33,570 bases of DNA from Microcaldota archaeon (GTDB lineage Archaea; Micrarchaeota; Micrarchaeia; Anstonellales; Bilamarchaeaceae), in NCBI GenBank assembly GCA_030648615.1, contig JAUSHJ010000039.1, forward strand, positions 1-33,570, in the 5' to 3' direction. Both the position numbers and the translations under genes were made by a program. The notes below the pieces were generated by a model. That model made no database searches and had not been told where the DNA came from. It saw nothing but the letters and a program-made list of their open reading frames with translations. The first letter of the stretch is position 1. Each line of letters begins with the position of its first letter. Positions 8,876 to 16,716 of the stretch are shown piece after piece.

Positions 8876-9820
8876 ATGGTACCACAACTAACTCATAAAA
8901 TACAGACTAACACAGTTTTTTTCAATAGAAGAGAAATAGCATATGCTGACAGGAATGTACTCGGTGAAGCTTCACTAGCACATGTAAAAAGTATAAAAAG
9001 GAAATTTCCACAAAAACCTCTCACCGAACTACCATTTGGCAATGCTTCAAATGAATTAACTAGAACTCTAGTTGATACAATAATAATGAGGACAAGCAGA
9101 ATACCCTTAGATGCTGGTGCTGCTCTATCAATCGCTACCGATCTTCTTATAACTGGAGTTATTTGTCTTCTTACTCCTTCAACTACAGGAGATGAAAGGA
9201 GAATTGTAAATTTCTCAGACTTAGTGAGTTTCAGACTTGACTCTAATATAATTCGCTCGAATAACGAACTACTAACTGCAGAACGTCTTTTTATGAGAGA
9301 TAACGGTAATGATGATGGTACTGTAAAATATGTCAGTAGTGAAAATGAATTAGTGATTCCTGCAGTTACTCTATTGAGACATTTGGGTCTCGATGCCAGA
9401 GTAGCTAGGATATCCGGTCCGGAAAACGCTGCAGAAGCTACTCCACCTAAAGTAGAATCTTTTGGAGTTGCAGTTTTAGATGAAAATGTTGTTCCACATA
9501 TCAGAACATTTGCCATGACTGGAATTCACCCGCCTATGGATGAAATAGCAATTCTAAGCGACGAAGCAGTATTAGCTGTCCTTCATGCTTTAGATGCATC
9601 GAATAAAGTAAGAAAACTTAAAGAATCAGTTGTAATGAAAGCTTCAGAAGCCATAGTTAACTATGACCTAAGACAGGTTATGATCGCTCTTAAACCCAGT
9701 TTAGAAATATGGCCAAATAATGGTCCGGGCCATAGAGTATTAAGTGAACTTTATGAAGTTGTACCACAATACAGAGAAGACATAGTTAAAACACTGTTAG
9801 CTAGACAAATCAACGTTTAG
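8876..9820 (+). CDS. Orphan protein, distant relative of the genes at 25800 and 26901
   Basis: 314 residues, family not named. A central segment, LLRHLGLDARVARISG, followed by FGVAVLDENVVPHIRTFAM and a helical IAILSDEAVLAVLHAL, lines up with VLRELNYDAKVAF and VLRELGYEVRVAM of the two paralogues at 25.8-27.9 kb. Segments of the form LLRxLGxxARV also occur in transglutaminase-like proteins, but the Cys expected 12 residues before the Arg is Glu here, so enzymatic activity of that kind is unlikely. The C-terminal ~50 residues are helical and faintly TPR-like. ATG 8876 is set by the shared TATA box. Its 3' end overlaps the convergent gene by 11 bp. Confidence 0.7.
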   Translation: MVPQLTHKIQTNTVFFNRREIAYADRNVLGEASLAHVKSIKRKFPQKPLTELPFGNASNELTRTLVDTIIMRTSRIPLDAGAALSIATDLLITGVICLLTPSTTGDERRIVNFSDLVSFRLDSNIIRSNNELLTAERLFMRDNGNDDGTVKYVSSENELVIPAVTLLRHLGLDARVARISGPENAAEATPPKVESFGVAVLDENVVPHIRTFAMTGIHPPMDEIAILSDEAVLAVLHALDASNKVRKLKESVVMKASEAIVNYDLRQVMIALKPSLEIWPNNGPGHRVLSELYEVVPQYREDIVKTLLARQINV

Positions 9821-10382
9821 TTTTCTTAGATTTCTTTTTTAATTTTCCAACAGATTTCTTCATGGTCTTTTTCACGGATTTTTTAGAACTAGTATTTTTA
9901 ACAGATTTTGTTTTAGCAAAATTTTTAATTAATTTCTTAACTATTTTTTTAGTAGAGTTTGTTTTAACTAATTTTTTTGTTTTTTCAGATATTCTTCCAA
10001 TTAGAGATTTCTCCGTACTTTCTATATTACCTAAATAAACAGAGAGCAATCTGCCAACAACATCATTCCAATTAATTTCACTATGCTGCTGCATTCTTGC
10101 ATATAAATCCTGCGGCAGATTAAGTGGAAATGATGACAGTGAACCTAGAATATTTTTCTTCTGCCCGTAATCAAGTTTTATGATACCTTCTGTTTCCATG
10201 AACTTGATTATTTCTACTACTTTTTGCTGACCCAAACCAGCTTGTTTTGAAATTTCTAGAATACTTTTTTTACCATCTATGAGCTTATAGACTTTTACTC
10301 CGCCGTCCCCATAGTGATCTGAAATAGTTTTTGAAGCCCAACTTGAATCTCCCAGCATATTTACCACAGCTACATTAACCAT
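9810..10382 (-). CDS. Winged-helix protein with a lysine-rich tail
   Basis: 190 residues. Residues ~30-72 (VYKLIDGKKSILEISKQAGL...VVEIIKFMETEGIIKL) read as a winged helix-turn-helix. After a helical middle, the last ~65 residues are made of KK, SVKK and TKK repeats like a histone-H1-type tail, which should bind nucleic acid non-specifically. A chromatin or regulatory role is inferred. The ATG lies inside the end of the upstream ThyX-like gene (8-bp overlap, ATGGTTAA), so the two are translationally coupled. Its stop overlaps the convergent gene by 11 bp. Confidence 0.75.
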   Translation of the reverse strand: MVNVAVVNMLGDSSWASKTISDHYGDGGVKVYKLIDGKKSILEISKQAGLGQQKVVEIIKFMETEGIIKLDYGQKKNILGSLSSFPLNLPQDLYARMQQHSEINWNDVVGRLLSVYLGNIESTEKSLIGRISEKTKKLVKTNSTKKIVKKLIKNFAKTKSVKNTSSKKSVKKTMKKSVGKLKKKSKKTKR

Positions 10383-11994
10383 ACTTCTTTTTTAATTCTT
10401 CCAGTTTCTTATCTAACTTCTTTTCTGATTCCAAACGTTCAAAATCATAGCTTTTCATGTCCATAAAATTGAAATGCTTGCCGATCATCGGATGCACTTT
10501 GTTGATTTCTGTAAACATCTCCTGTGCCACTTTCCTATAGTCTATGTGTCCCTGCTGCATGCTCCTTAGCTCGCACATGTGTATGGCTTCCCTTGCATTC
10601 AGTTTAATATTCCAGCGAATTTTATAAGCGAGTGGAACGACATACTGGGCTTGCTCCGGAAGTTTTTCCGCAATCTTCTCATATGTTTGCTTTGCAATGT
10701 CCATTGCATTTTTGAACTCAGACTCAAAACCGGCTTCGATTAACTCTGGAGGCAGAGTATAACCATGCTTAGTACTAAGCTGTTGCCGTGTTTGTGTCAA
10801 AACTCTATGGCGATGGAGATCTCTATAAGCACCAAAATTTGCAAGAATATCAAATGTGTAATAAGCATGTTCAAATGCCCTGCCGGGTTTATGCCGCCTA
10901 TTTCCGCGTTTACCTAAATAGGATGACACTAAATCATCTTTATCCTGAGCACCCATGTTTCTCGCTATTATCAGACATTGTTCCATGGAAAGATCAGAAT
11001 ATTGATAGAGAATTGCAGCTGATATTTTTTCATCTGCATCTTTGTCATAGTCAACTAGAGTAACTTCACGATCATTGTCATGCTTAAATCCTGCAAGAGT
11101 TGTTTCCACTTTTTTTCTTGTTTCATTAGAAGTAGCAGTCCAATATTCCTGCATTGACTGACCATATTTATCATTTGCTCTTTTTACGAATGATGGAATA
11201 ACTTTTGCTAATTCTTCTTGAAGCATTTTTGCAATCTGTTTTGACTCTGCTAAATTACTGGCATAAAGCTTTGTTAGAAGATACTCATATGCTCTTCCGT
11301 CTCCGAAGAAACCCATATTCGTAAGAGTAGATGCCGGAAGCAAACCACGAAGAACGTCACAGGTCTTTGCCCTTATTGTAGAGTTATATGCACGATCACT
11401 GACTTCGGCGGTCTTAGGATATTTGTCCATAAAATATTTTGACATTTTTTCGATTAGTTTTGCGTATGTTTCGAATAACAAATCACAAGTCTTAACATAA
11501 TTATCAGCAAATTCACTTTGCATTATTGTTGGTTCTTCATAATACTGCCATTTACCATTGACTTTCTGGTCAAAATAGACATATCGCGTGGATTTTTCCA
11601 GAGGACTTAAACCTAGTCTTGAATCCTGAAGTATTTTAGTAGCAATATTAGAAACTTGCTCAATGGCAACATGTGCACCAGCTAATTCAGCAACACTGTC
11701 GTCTCCGTAGCCTACCAAAACACGATCGTAAAATTCCTCTGCTTTTTTTATTGCAACCACTTGCTCAGTACCACTATCAGTTTGATGATTGACAATTTCC
11801 TTGAATCCCATATCTTTGTTTAAGATAAATTCTTCAAGTAATACACGTCGCAATGATTTCGTAGTTCTAGAGTAACGAGAGAACAGAGCACCTTTCACTA
11901 CTTCTGGGAGATTAACTAGTGCAAATATCGGCTTATCAAGATTAGTCATGAATGGTGCGAGTATTTTTTCTTCGTCTGGTGTAAATTCTCCCAT
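10375..11994 (-). CDS. Double-domain ThyX-like (FAD-dependent thymidylate synthase family) protein
   Basis: 539 residues, about twice the length of a standard ThyX. The N-terminal half has SRYSRTTKSLRR, GDDSVAELAGAHVAIE and STRYVYFD; the C-terminal half has GRAFEHAYYTFDI and LHRHRVLTQTRQQLSTKHGY. These match the ThyX fold and its motif RHRxxSxNExSxRY, but the C-terminal motif has TQTRQQLS where SxNExS is expected. This looks like an internal duplication with altered substrate residues. It may be the thymidylate synthase here, fitting with FolD and FolC, or may have diverged to another flavin-dependent reaction; the sequence alone does not decide. It heads a two-gene operon with the lysine-rich winged-helix gene. 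Confidence 0.82.
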   Translation of the reverse strand: MGEFTPDEEKILAPFMTNLDKPIFALVNLPEVVKGALFSRYSRTTKSLRRVLLEEFILNKDMGFKEIVNHQTDSGTEQVVAIKKAEEFYDRVLVGYGDDSVAELAGAHVAIEQVSNIATKILQDSRLGLSPLEKSTRYVYFDQKVNGKWQYYEEPTIMQSEFADNYVKTCDLLFETYAKLIEKMSKYFMDKYPKTAEVSDRAYNSTIRAKTCDVLRGLLPASTLTNMGFFGDGRAYEYLLTKLYASNLAESKQIAKMLQEELAKVIPSFVKRANDKYGQSMQEYWTATSNETRKKVETTLAGFKHDNDREVTLVDYDKDADEKISAAILYQYSDLSMEQCLIIARNMGAQDKDDLVSSYLGKRGNRRHKPGRAFEHAYYTFDILANFGAYRDLHRHRVLTQTRQQLSTKHGYTLPPELIEAGFESEFKNAMDIAKQTYEKIAEKLPEQAQYVVPLAYKIRWNIKLNAREAIHMCELRSMQQGHIDYRKVAQEMFTEINKVHPMIGKHFNFMDMKSYDFERLESEKKLDKKLEELKKKYG

Positions 11995-12069
11995 GATTTT
12001 GCCTCGTTAGTTAGATTGTTAGAAGTTGATATTACTATTTAGGGAGGAAGTTTAAAATAAGTGTGGGGT

Positions 12070-12531
12070 TTACTTGGATACCCCAAGTGTAGTACAAATA
12101 AATTCGTGGACTAACTGATTTGTTTCTTTAGTAACTGAACGAGAAGAATCCGCACCGATTCTTTCTTTCACCACGGATTTAAAATACTCATAAAGCTCCG
12201 GCAAACCAAAGCGAACGTGACTAGCCCTTAATTGCCGCGGGGATTGGATATGATCAAGTATCATAACCCTGTCAGCATGATCCATCGGCAGTAGCAATTG
12301 CTTAAAAAGCCAGGTTAGGGCATCTGCTCGAAGAGATTCGCTTTCCCGATAATCCTTAAGAGTATACTGTTGAAACGAACGAGTGGCGACATGACCTTCG
12401 GTGCCCAATGATTTTAACGCACTGGCAAACGTTATAAACGCAGGATGTTCCATTATGCGACGAACAGTAACTTCGTCTTTCGCGTCTATCTGGATTGTTA
12501 TTCTTACCCTTGGCGCAACAGTATGTTTCAT
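12070..12531 (-). CDS. Orphan 153-residue protein under the TAGACAC promoter
   Basis: Not recognised. It begins with a strand-rich segment (VAPRVRITIQIDAKDEVTVRRIM) and continues mostly helical, with no membrane segment, cysteine cluster or catalytic motif. ATG 12531 sits 27.5 bp from a TTTATAAA box, so it is probably leaderless. Between box and start is the TTTAGACAC motif shared with the genes at 3737 and 12641. It diverges from the orphan operon starting at 12641; the two promoters face away from each other within 109 bp. Confidence 0.7.
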   Translation of the reverse strand: MKHTVAPRVRITIQIDAKDEVTVRRIMEHPAFITFASALKSLGTEGHVATRSFQQYTLKDYRESESLRADALTWLFKQLLLPMDHADRVMILDHIQSPRQLRASHVRFGLPELYEYFKSVVKERIGADSSRSVTKETNQLVHEFICTTLGVSK

Positions 12532-12541
12532 AGATGAACAT

Positions 12542-12562
12542 GTGTCTAAAAATGTTTATAAA
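12542..12562 (-). promoter_or_regulatory. TATA box plus TAGACAC promoter motif, copy 2
   Basis: On the minus strand it reads TTTATAAACATTT then TTAGACAC, one base different from copy 1 over 21 bp. It ends 10 nt before the ATG at 12531. Copy 3 lies in the same intergenic region in the opposite direction. Confidence 0.6.
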
Positions 12563-12608
12563 CGAATAAGTCGAAGGCAAAAATTAAATAACTGATTGAT
12601 AGCTAACG

Positions 12609-12629
12609 TTAATAAACATAACTAGACAC
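12609..12629 (+). promoter_or_regulatory. TATA-like box plus CTAGACAC promoter motif, copy 3
   Basis: It reads TTAATAAACATAA then CTAGACAC, 18 of 21 positions equal to copy 1. It ends 11 nt before ATG 12641, and the TATA-like part is centred about 28 bp from that ATG. Confidence 0.55.
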
Positions 12630-12640
12630 ATTCAATAGGT

Positions 12641-13237
12641 ATGAGATTGTGTGAAAGGACTAGAACAGAATATTTGGTTAGAGCAATACAAGCACCGATA
12701 ACTACTAAACTCATGATTGAAGACATAAGAAAACTTCCGCCACTTGGATTTCATGGCAAAAGTGCGAAAATCCTTGAATATTTAGAAGATGGAAGCAGCT
12801 ACAACGCAAATTTCATAGTTATATCTCCTGAAACAATTAGATCTCAGAGCATAGATGAATTTCTAAACGGACTAGTAAATCATTTGAGATTTTCCTTTGC
12901 TTTTGCTTACATTTATGCAGAATATGATTTAGCAATAAGCGGATATATGAGTGTTGCAGAAAAGAATTTACCTATATTTTTGATTACCACTCCAAAAGAG
13001 CAACAAATTCAGCACAATATGCCATGGAGTACTATTGAGGTCAAAAAAGAGGATGTGAAAGTTGTCAAAGTAACTGATTTAGAGATGAGTGAGATCGCTA
13101 GAAAGACACTAGGAACTCCAATATCAAGTGAAGACCCGGATAGAAGGAGGATAGTAATTAGTGAAGAAATAATTCGCCTGCTTGTTCAAAAGATAATATT
13201 TGCGATAGAAGAAATTTGTACAGAATTGGGCATGTGA
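12641..13237 (+). CDS. Orphan 198-residue protein, first gene of an operon
   Basis: Family not recognised. It looks like a soluble alpha/beta protein: NFIVISPETI, a helical stretch with several aromatics (LRFSFAFAYIYAEYDL), NLPIFLITTPKEQ, then a helical C-terminus. The start at ATG 12641 fits a TATA-like box about 28 bp upstream, so it is probably leaderless. The stop is 5 bp before the next start, and three more genes follow on the same strand, ending with the thioredoxin-like lipoprotein. The shared promoter motif suggests co-regulation with the divergent gene and with the exported orphan at 3737. Confidence 0.7.
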   Translation: MRLCERTRTEYLVRAIQAPITTKLMIEDIRKLPPLGFHGKSAKILEYLEDGSSYNANFIVISPETIRSQSIDEFLNGLVNHLRFSFAFAYIYAEYDLAISGYMSVAEKNLPIFLITTPKEQQIQHNMPWSTIEVKKEDVKVVKVTDLEMSEIARKTLGTPISSEDPDRRRIVISEEIIRLLVQKIIFAIEEICTELGM

Positions 13238-13242
13238 TTATT

Positions 13243-14046
13243 ATGAAACTAATTACAAAATTAAAAGAAGCGAGAGAACGAATTGCAAAGAATCAAAATA
13301 AACAGGCAAAAACTAGACTATTAGAAGGAATAATAGAAAAAAGTGCTGGTAGACAGGTAGATTTTGAGCATTTGAATTTAGCATTGGCTGCCACTGCCAC
13401 AAGAACTAATGTCTATGCGACATTCACAAAAGGCGATGATAGAGCTATTTACGTTTTAGGTGATCTGGTCCAGACATTCGTTTTGAGCGAATACTTGATA
13501 TTTACAGCAATAAATCGCGAAAGTAATGCTAAGAGTAGATTTGGAAAAAGCCACACATTTGTGAATTTAAATCCAAAAACAATTGCAGTTTTCCTGGACA
13601 GATTGAACACCAGGCTTGATTTTATAAGAGATGAAAAAATAATAGCACAGCTACCATGTGAAGACATCGTACTGGCTACAATTACAGCGGATACAATAGC
13701 AGCAAGAATTGCCAGCGAAAGACTTAATGAACAGTTAGGTCGAGAAGTTGATCCAAGTTTACAATTAACAGTTCCACTGGTAACTTCTGAATTGCCAAAA
13801 ATAGCACTATTAAGACTTCTGGCAACCGAAGGTTTTGATGGGGTAGAAAAAGACGCACTACTAAGACTTTTAGGAATAGATCATGAAAACGAAGTAAACG
13901 AATTGAGTAATGATAGAATACGAGAAGCTGGAGCATATTTCTGTACTGTAAATCTTACATCTCAAGGTTACCCTGCACTTACTGAACTTATTTCAATTGA
14001 TGACGTACTGCAGTTAAGACGGGAAGTTTTTGGTGATATTAGATGA
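13243..14046 (+). CDS. Orphan protein, tandem paralogue of the next gene
   Basis: About 267 residues, not recognised. I start at ATG 13243 rather than the track's TTG 13216, which lies inside the upstream gene; GTGATTATT just before ATG 13243 may serve as a weak ribosome-binding site. The N-terminus (MKLITKLKEARERIAKNQNK) and the C-terminal region (ALLRLLGIDHENEVNELSND, then ISIDDVLQLRREVFGDI) can be aligned with the next gene (MNLAARVRKFREQ; MILQMEGIRSVEEV; IVEAAQIINGVFGQI). Both are likely soluble alpha/beta proteins. The stop overlaps the next start (ATGA), implying coupled translation. Confidence 0.7.
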   Translation: MKLITKLKEARERIAKNQNKQAKTRLLEGIIEKSAGRQVDFEHLNLALAATATRTNVYATFTKGDDRAIYVLGDLVQTFVLSEYLIFTAINRESNAKSRFGKSHTFVNLNPKTIAVFLDRLNTRLDFIRDEKIIAQLPCEDIVLATITADTIAARIASERLNEQLGREVDPSLQLTVPLVTSELPKIALLRLLATEGFDGVEKDALLRLLGIDHENEVNELSNDRIREAGAYFCTVNLTSQGYPALTELISIDDVLQLRREVFGDIR

Positions 14047-14906
14047 ATTTAGCAGCAAGAGTACGAAAATTCAGAGAACAGACACGACCACCTAATCCAA
14101 TAAAACTGGGACTTGTTGAAAAACTAAGAAAGCTCAATGAAACTGGAAAAACAGTTATTGATGGGAAAACATTTTCTTTAGATAACATACGGGAACTAAC
14201 AAAACTACTTGCAATTATTTCCATTAGGCAACCATTGGTAGCATTGGTTACGCCACGAGAAAATGGAAAGATAGATTTTGTTGTTAGTGATTGTGCAGAT
14301 AGATTCTTTGTGGGATTAGGGGATCAGCAAATAGGAGTAAATACGCTAGTATCTTCTGAAAACAGTGGGGAGATAGAAACTACGTGTACCATGATAGGAT
14401 TTTCTTCAAAAACACTTAAATCCATGCCAATTTCCACCAACGTATTCTGTGAAAGTATTGAAAACGAAGTAAGGAATATGCCTAACCCGCTAATAGCAAA
14501 TGTGATAGCGAGTTTTGGTTTTGAAAAAGCATTCGATGCTACTGTTTGTGAGTATGTTTTAGGCGAGTATGCCTATGCAAAACTTGTTGGATTAGTTACA
14601 AGACCTGATGACTGGATAAAAAAATCAATAGCTGCTGCATATTCACCATATCCACAAATTAGTTTCCTTAAAATGTTGGAAACTTTAGATAATGAAACAA
14701 TAGCAATGATTTTACAAATGGAGGGAATCCGGTCTGTGGAAGAGGTTGTAACTATTGATAGGATAAAATTGAATGTAATTGCTGGCAATCTAACAGTGGC
14801 GATTTTGAACAGGTCAAGTTGTGAAATTCAAGATGTTTTAAATATCGTAGAGGCAGCACAAATAATAAACGGTGTATTTGGACAAATCGTCTGTGTTCCT
14901 TCCTAG
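14043..14906 (+). CDS. Orphan protein, tandem paralogue of the previous gene
   Basis: 287 residues, not recognised. It starts within the stop codon of the upstream paralogue (ATGA overlap). It shares the basic N-terminal helix and C-terminal layout described there, but the middle is strongly diverged, so the duplication is old. No signal peptide or catalytic motif is visible. Next on the same strand, 30 bp downstream, is the thioredoxin-like lipoprotein, probably in the same transcript. Confidence 0.7.
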   Translation: MNLAARVRKFREQTRPPNPIKLGLVEKLRKLNETGKTVIDGKTFSLDNIRELTKLLAIISIRQPLVALVTPRENGKIDFVVSDCADRFFVGLGDQQIGVNTLVSSENSGEIETTCTMIGFSSKTLKSMPISTNVFCESIENEVRNMPNPLIANVIASFGFEKAFDATVCEYVLGEYAYAKLVGLVTRPDDWIKKSIAAAYSPYPQISFLKMLETLDNETIAMILQMEGIRSVEEVVTIDRIKLNVIAGNLTVAILNRSSCEIQDVLNIVEAAQIINGVFGQIVCVPS

Positions 14907-14936
14907 ATGATTGGATTGGGAGAAAAAGATGATTAA

Positions 14937-15422
14937 ATGAAACTAAAGAAAGCCTTGATTTTGCCACTGATAGCATTCACCACTCTCTTTGGTTGCACGT
15001 CTAATAAACCATTTCGCTACTCAGTACCCTATGGAATGAGAAGACCAATGAGGGAAGAAACCCGCATTCGACCTGAAACAGAAGGTAAACTAACTCCAGT
15101 AACATCTGCTAATTTTGAAGAACTGGTGCTAAACAGAAAAGGATATGTAATTGTTGACATCTGGCAGAATTATTGTCATCCTTGTGATGAATTAAAACTA
15201 GTATTAGAAAATTTAGCACGCAGATACCACAATGTGAGCTTTTTTACTTTTGCAGATAACTGGGACGATGATGACAGGGCAATTCGAAGATATGTAGATC
15301 TTAGTGCATTGACATTGCCAAGGGTACTTATTTTCAAAAATGGTGAATTTATAAGAGAAATTAACGGTGCTGAAGAAAGAAAATTACTGCCAGATATGAT
15401 AAAAAACTTCGCAAGAGAATAA
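14937..15422 (+). CDS. Thioredoxin-fold lipoprotein
   Basis: 161 residues. The N-terminus MKLKKALILPLIAFTTLFGC is a signal peptide ending in a lipobox-like LFGC, so the protein is probably lipid-anchored outside the membrane. From about residue 58 there is a thioredoxin fold: YVIVDIWQNYCHPCDELK carries the redox motif CHPC (the classic is CGPC), and TLPRVLIFKNGEFI contains the cis-Pro strand. It likely reduces or forms disulfides on exported proteins. Cysteine-rich exported proteins such as the one at 1-2283 are conceivable clients (inference). It is the last gene of the operon starting at 12641. Confidence 0.85.
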   Translation: MKLKKALILPLIAFTTLFGCTSNKPFRYSVPYGMRRPMREETRIRPETEGKLTPVTSANFEELVLNRKGYVIVDIWQNYCHPCDELKLVLENLARRYHNVSFFTFADNWDDDDRAIRRYVDLSALTLPRVLIFKNGEFIREINGAEERKLLPDMIKNFARE

Positions 15423-15457
15423 GTCAATTTCCCGAAAATAACCGATTTTTCCCAAGA

Positions 15458-15465
15458 TTTATAAA
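15458..15465 (+). promoter_or_regulatory. TATA box for the 15487 operon
   Basis: TTTATAAA centred 25.5 bp upstream of ATG 15487, consistent with a leaderless transcript of the small gene and the epimerase. This supports the small ORF being real. Confidence 0.6.
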
Positions 15466-15486
15466 CTTCTGAGAATTAGATAAACT

Positions 15487-15651
15487 ATGGATAAAAAATA
15501 TTTGGAATTGAAACTCCCAAACGGAGAAATTGTGTTGCATCTTTTAAGAAAAGAAGGTACCCCTCTTGAAAGGCTAAGAGCTACACTAGGACCAGTAAAA
15601 GGAGATGTTAGAAAAATAAAGAAAGAAATTCAGGATGGTTTCGAATCATGA
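15487..15651 (+). CDS. Small 54-residue protein, missing from the ORF track
   Basis: The ORF runs MDKKYLELKLPNGEIVLHLL and ends KKEIQDGFES. It has a short beta-hairpin-like start (LELKLPNGEIVLHLL) and a basic helical end. Three points support it as a gene: a TATA box at the correct distance, a clean ORF, and an ATGA overlap with the epimerase start at 15648, which suggests translational coupling. Family and function are unknown. Confidence 0.7.
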   Translation: MDKKYLELKLPNGEIVLHLLRKEGTPLERLRATLGPVKGDVRKIKKEIQDGFES

Positions 15652-16535
15652 AGATATACATAACCGGAGCATCCGGAAGACTCGGTCACGCAGTAATGAA
15701 GCTTTTGCCTAGTGCAATCTCAGTTAACCTTAGAGATGAGTCTCTAAACTTAAAAAAAACATTTTCTAATGCTACTCACGTAATTCATTTAGCCGCATCT
15801 TTAAATTTCGAAGACGCAAGAGAACTATGGAAATCTAATTATGAATTAACGAAACGAGTAGTTAACTCACTACCGAAGAATTGCAAAATAGTATATGCGA
15901 GTTCAATCAGTGTTTACGGAAAGAGACTTGTAGAAATACCAGCAACAGAGAAAACTCCCTGCCACCCTGACAGTGCATACGCAAAAAGCAAATATGCTGC
16001 TGAACAAGAAGTAATTAAGCATGGAAATTACGTTGCTCTGCGAATTGCTGCAATCTATGGCCCTGGATTCACTGATTATTTCAAGATGATTGATGTTCTT
16101 AGAAAAGGACATATGAGAATTATTGGAGATGGCAGCAACAGAGTGCCGTTTGTTCATGTAGAAGATGTTGCAAAGGCGATTAAGAACTCTCTTAATGCGA
16201 AGAGCGGAATTTATCTTTTGTCTGCTGACTCGATAACACAAAGAAAAACGTTCGAAATAGTTTCCAAAGAATTGGGAATTACAACTCCTATGAAAACTAT
16301 TAGTCCAGACATAGTTCATGCATTGTTAAAGATTACAAAAATAATTAGAAAACTAACTCATAAGGGTGAATTCCTTACTCCTGAGCATTTGAACATTTTG
16401 TCTAAAGATAGAGTATTTGATTGTTCTAAAGCAAAGAAGGAATTGAAATTTAAACCGAGAAAGACTGAGCGGGGAATTGGAGAAATGGTGAAGGAGTATT
16501 TGAGGGTGAAAAAGAGTATGTCTGTTGTGAAGTGA
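15648..16535 (+). CDS. NAD(P)-dependent epimerase/dehydratase (extended SDR)
   Basis: 295 residues. The Rossmann motif ITGASGRLG is at the N-terminus, then VIHLAASLNFEDA. The active site has YASSISVYG and YAKSKYAAE (Tyr-x-x-x-Lys), followed by ALRIAAIYGPG and VPFVHVEDVAKAI. These are typical of extended SDR sugar-nucleotide or steroid-type epimerases; the substrate cannot be assigned. It is coupled to the preceding small gene. The final codons (SMSVVK and stop) lie within the first unit of the hairpin array downstream. Confidence 0.88.
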   Translation: MKIYITGASGRLGHAVMKLLPSAISVNLRDESLNLKKTFSNATHVIHLAASLNFEDARELWKSNYELTKRVVNSLPKNCKIVYASSISVYGKRLVEIPATEKTPCHPDSAYAKSKYAAEQEVIKHGNYVALRIAAIYGPGFTDYFKMIDVLRKGHMRIIGDGSNRVPFVHVEDVAKAIKNSLNAKSGIYLLSADSITQRKTFEIVSKELGITTPMKTISPDIVHALLKITKIIRKLTHKGEFLTPEHLNILSKDRVFDCSKAKKELKFKPRKTERGIGEMVKEYLRVKKSMSVVK

Positions 16536-16715
16536 CATGTTTTCAAAAGTATGTCTGTTCTGAAACGACATGTTGTAAATGATGCTTACAAGAAGAGTTG
16601 GGAAATACACAATACTATCATTCTAGCTAATGATTTGCTAAAATGATATGCATTCTAGTAAATGACTTTCTAAAATGATAGTCATTTCGTTCAATGAGTT
16701 TGACGAAATGATACT
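16518..16715. repeat. Tandem array of five hairpin units between convergent genes
   Basis: Two units begin ATGTCTGTT at 16518 and 16551 (33-bp period), each closing with GACAT. Three more have CATT at 16619, 16651 and 16683 (exact 32-bp period). Their arms differ but still pair: TCATTCTAGC with GCTAAAATGA, CATTCTAG with CTAAAATG, TCATTTCGT with ACGAAATGA. The last arm pair is perfect; the first two share one C-A mismatch. The array fills most of the gap between the epimerase and the convergent lipoprotein. No spacers of CRISPR type are present. Confidence 0.7.
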
Positions 16716-16716
16716 A

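Noticed and set aside
8893-9516. Minus-strand 207-residue ORF
   Set aside because: Antisense to the 8876 gene, which has a well-placed promoter and paralogues in the window.
16616-16711. CRISPR-like array from the 32-bp repeat period
   Set aside because: The repeats abut without unique spacers, their sequences differ between units, and no cas gene is present.
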